Below, piece after piece: positions 61,643 to 64,000 of a stretch of DNA of 64,000 nucleotides. The DNA lies in assembly GCF_000383915.1 (NCBI RefSeq), contig NZ_KB912942.1:6072564-6136563 (forward strand), read 5' to 3'. Each line of letters starts with the position of its first letter. Position 1 is the first letter of the stretch. A program made the translations under genes and the position numbers. The stretch is from Amycolatopsis benzoatilytica AK 16/65. GTDB taxonomy: Bacteria > Actinomycetota > Actinomycetes > Mycobacteriales > Pseudonocardiaceae. The notes beneath the pieces are model-generated. The model was given only the letters and a program-made list of their open reading frames with translations, ran no database searches and was not told where the DNA came from.

Positions 61643-63505
61643 ATGTCCGTCAGCACGCCTCCACGTCCGCCTGGTCCGCAGGGACCGCCACCGCCTCCCG
61701 GGGGACGCCCTCCGGGTCCGCCGCAGCGGCCCGGCAGAACCGGCGGACCGGGTGCGGCGCCCGGCGGTCCCGGCCTGCCTCCTCGCGGCCCGGGCGGCCC
61801 GGGCGGCCCCGGTGGACCGGCAGGTCCCGGCGGGCCCGGACGGCCCGGCGGCCCGGCGACTCCCGGTCCCGGTGTTCCCGCTCCCGGCGCCCCCGGCGGT
61901 CCCGGCCCCAAGCCTGGTCCGGGCGGCCCCGGCGGTCCTCGGCCAGGCGGCCCGGGCGGGCCTGCTGGTCCCGGCGGCCCGGCAGTGCCGGGCGGTCCCG
62001 GCGGACCGGGCGGCCCGCGCACCGGACGTCCCGGCGGCAACGGCCCCGGCGTTCCCCGTCCCGGCGGTCCCGGCGGACCTGGCGGCGGCGGTCCTGGCGG
62101 ACCTGGCGGACCTGGCGGCGGCGGTCCTGGCGGACCGGGCGGACCCGGCGGACCTGGCGGCGGCGGTCCTGGCGGACCCGGTGGACCGGGCGGCCCCGGC
62201 GGATCCGACGGCGGCATGCCGGACGGCAGCGGCGAACCCGCCCCGACCGGCGGCGTCGCGACCGCGGTCCGGATGGCCCCGCCCTCGCGGCGGCGTTCCG
62301 GCGGCATCTCGCTCGGCCCGCTGCCGGTGGCGAACCTCGTCGTGCTGGAAGTCGGCGTCGCGATCGGCCTGGTGCTGCTCGCGATCAACATGCAGCTCAA
62401 GTACGTCGCGATCGGCGTCGCGGCGCTCGGCCTGATCCTCGCTTTCCTGCGCGTGGGCGGGCACTGGTTCACCCAGTGGCTCGGACTGACACTGCGCTAC
62501 CGGTTCCGCTCGCACGGCCGGATCGCGACCCCGCCTCCGCCGACCCCGATCGAAGAACTCGCCGAAGAGAGCGCGATCACCGGCCCGGAGGACGCGCGGG
62601 TCAGCCTGCTGCGCCTCGCCGTGCCGGACCTCGTGGTGGCGCACGCCGTCGACCACGAACGGCAGGAAGTCGGCATCGCCTGGAACGACGGCACCTGGAC
62701 CGCGGTCCTGCTCGTCGAGCCGATGCCGGCGATGATCTCCCAGGCAGGCGGCGCGCCCAGCCTCCCGCTGTCCGCGCTCGCGCCGTGCCTGGAAGACCGC
62801 GGCGTGGTGCTCGACTCCATCCAGATGATCTGGCACAGCTACCCCGGTTCGGCCGCGATGCCCGCGGACGCGCCCGCGCTCAGCTCGTATCTGGAGGTGC
62901 TCGGCCCGCTGCCCGCGGCGGCCCGGAGGACCACCTGGATCGCGGTCCGGCTGGACCCGCGGCGCTGCCCGGAGGCGATCCGGGAGCGCGGCGGCGGCGT
63001 CGTCGGCGCCCACCGCGCGATGATCGGCGCCCTGTCCCGGGTGCGCAACGCCCTCGAATCCCAGGGCGTGCCGACCCGGCCGCTCGACCCGGACGAGCTG
63101 CTGCGCGCCAGCATCTCGGCCGCCGAGCTCACCGCGGTCGCCGGCTCGAACGAGAAGGTCAGCCTGCAGGAAAGCTGGACCGGCGTCACCGCGGCCGGCA
63201 TCGGGCACTCCTGCTACGCGATCAGCAGCTGGCCCAAGGGCAAGATCAGCGGCAGCCTGAACGCGCTCACCAGCGTGCGCGCGCTGTCCGCGACGGTGGC
63301 CATGTCGATTTCGCCGTCCGCCGACGAGGGCCGCATCGGCTTGCGCGGCGTGGTGCGGCTCAGCGCCCGCAACCCGCGTGAGCTGGACTCGGCCGCCCAG
63401 CGGCTGCAGAACATCGCCGAGCGACTGGACGTCGATCTGACCCCGCTGAAGGGCCTGCAAGTCTCGGCGTTCTCCGCGACGCTGCCGATCGGAGGTACGG
63501 CATGA
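61643..63505 (+). CDS. eccE4: T7SS protein EccE (ESX-4) with collagen-like N-terminal extension
   Basis: 620 residues. The first about 195 are almost entirely Gly/Pro ([23 protein letters not shown] runs), then a basic patch (SRRRSGG), two membrane helices (about 225-262) and the EccE domain (about 290-620, with [21 protein letters not shown], in part GIAWNDGTW, and [10 protein letters not shown]). EccE sits at the edge of the ESX core complex. M. tuberculosis ESX-4 lacks EccE, but ESX-4 of many other actinobacteria keep it. ATG 61643; a longer frame upstream lacks a ribosome site. Overlaps the next gene by 4 nt. Confidence 0.88.
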   Translation: MSVSTPPRPPGPQGPPPPPGGRPPGPPQRPGRTGGPGAAPGGPGLPPRGPGGPGGPGGPAGPGGPGRPGGPATPGPGVPAPGAPGGPGPKPGPGGPGGPRPGGPGGPAGPGGPAVPGGPGGPGGPRTGRPGGNGPGVPRPGGPGGPGGGGPGGPGGPGGGGPGGPGGPGGPGGGGPGGPGGPGGPGGSDGGMPDGSGEPAPTGGVATAVRMAPPSRRRSGGISLGPLPVANLVVLEVGVAIGLVLLAINMQLKYVAIGVAALGLILAFLRVGGHWFTQWLGLTLRYRFRSHGRIATPPPPTPIEELAEESAITGPEDARVSLLRLAVPDLVVAHAVDHERQEVGIAWNDGTWTAVLLVEPMPAMISQAGGAPSLPLSALAPCLEDRGVVLDSIQMIWHSYPGSAAMPADAPALSSYLEVLGPLPAAARRTTWIAVRLDPRRCPEAIRERGGGVVGAHRAMIGALSRVRNALESQGVPTRPLDPDELLRASISAAELTAVAGSNEKVSLQESWTGVTAAGIGHSCYAISSWPKGKISGSLNALTSVRALSATVAMSISPSADEGRIGLRGVVRLSARNPRELDSAAQRLQNIAERLDVDLTPLKGLQVSAFSATLPIGGTA

Positions 63506-64000
63506 GCGCCCGTGTCCGCGACGCCGGGCGAAACGCCGGCATCGCCCCCGAGTTCACTGTCGACCCGGCCATGCTCGACGCGATCAGTCCGTCCGGAGAC
63601 CGCGGCGGCGTCGTTCTCGGTTCCGGTCTCAAGGGCGAGCCGCTGACGGTGTCCGCGCTGCGTTCGCAGCCGACTCGCATCGTGCTGGTCGGCGGTCTCT
63701 ACCTGGCCCGCCAGGTAGCCATGCGCGCCTTGGCGACCGGTGCCTGGGTGGTCGTCGCGACCGGGCGGCCCGCGGCGTGGCAGGTGCTGCAGCAGGCCGC
63801 GGGCAACCGGGATGGACGGCCGTCCCCGCTGGTGCAGATCCGCCGGCTCTCGCCGGTCGAACTGCCGCGTCCGTCCGAGGACGCGCCGCTGCTCGTCGTC
63901 ACCGACGGCGGGCCGACGCCGCAGGACCTGTTCCCGCCCCGTTCGCCGTGGCAGACCACCGTGTACGTGCTGCCCTACCTGCACCCGCAGGCGTCCACCA
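63502..64000 (+). CDS. ESX-4-associated hypothetical protein, partial
   Basis: First 166 residues of a gene that runs off the window. ATG 63502 has GGAGG six bases upstream and overlaps the eccE stop (ATGA). The visible part looks like an alpha/beta cytosolic domain ([32 protein letters not shown], in part [27 protein letters not shown]). No Walker motif, membrane segment or known family recognised so far. Coupling to eccE implies a role in ESX-4. Confidence 0.65.
   Translation, partial: MSARVRDAGRNAGIAPEFTVDPAMLDAISPSGDRGGVVLGSGLKGEPLTVSALRSQPTRIVLVGGLYLARQVAMRALATGAWVVVATGRPAAWQVLQQAAGNRDGRPSPLVQIRRLSPVELPRPSEDAPLLVVTDGGPTPQDLFPPRSPWQTTVYVLPYLHPQAST

Overview
The window is high-GC actinobacterial DNA. 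Gene content and order point to the order Pseudonocardiales, most likely Amycolatopsis or a close relative. The backbone follows the Mycobacterium tuberculosis Rv3413c-Rv3450c order: rsdA, sigD, an Rv3415c-type gene, whiB3, groEL1-groES, tsaD-rimI-tsaB, tsaE, alr, nnrD, glmS, glmM, rpsI-rplM and the ESX-4 secretion locus. A BldM-type regulator sits between sigD and whiB3, as in Streptomyces. There are no rRNA or tRNA genes, insertion sequences, prophage or CRISPR arrays that I can see.

Layout. 1-5 kb: a developmental and stress regulator cluster (rsdA, sigD, a bldM-like gene, an Rv3415c-like gene, a MerR-type regulator, whiB3). 4.7-6.9 kb: TetR repressor, short-chain dehydrogenase and GNAT acetyltransferase. 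7-9.1 kb: groES-groEL1 under a CIRCE operator. 9.1-18.4 kb: a block that separates groES from tsaD. It holds a secreted amidase, an arsenic operon (arsI, arsR, ACR3-ArsC fusion) and a surface module (exosortase, processive GT2 glycosyltransferase, secreted membrane-anchored protein, a 59-residue LAATG/TM peptide, WecB epimerase). 18.4-20.6 kb: tsaD-rimI-tsaB. 20.8-28.4 kb: a second inserted block, with a satellite type VII secretion (T7SS) operon, matB with a carboxyltransferase, and an MHS-family transporter. 28.5-31.2 kb: alr, hydrolase, tsaE. 31.2-34.6 kb: DeoR regulator, xylulokinase, ABC ATPase. 34.7-45.2 kb: nnrD, glmS, a hydrolase, a three-gene T7SS-related operon, glmM, rpsI-rplM. 45.4-64 kb: a lipoprotein, a DUF4333 protein and the ESX-4 locus (esxT, esxU, an extra 119-residue ORF, Rv3446c-type Hsp70-like protein, eccC, eccD, mycP, WXG100/EspC-like pair, eccB, eccE, and a gene cut by the window end).

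How the parts fit. Three groups of T7SS genes lie within 45 kb: the ESX-4 core and two satellite operons encoding EspC-like, WXG100-like, EspG-like and low-complexity proteins that look like its clients or helpers. Two of these proteins share a C-terminal GE-x5-PPVIG tail. Cell-wall precursor genes (alr, glmS, glmM, wecB, amidase) are spread among them. The least explained assembly is the exosortase/GT2/anchored-protein/WecB module. Its exosortase gene carries two TTA codons and looser codon usage than its neighbours.

Non-coding structure is rich. Strong hairpins lie between nearly every convergent gene pair. Three of them are copies of one dispersed ~50-nt palindrome (11427, 28454, 58255). 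There are two short tandem-repeat clusters (34635, 47291), a paired operator between tetR and the dehydrogenase, and a perfect 15-bp inverted repeat that encloses the alr start codon.
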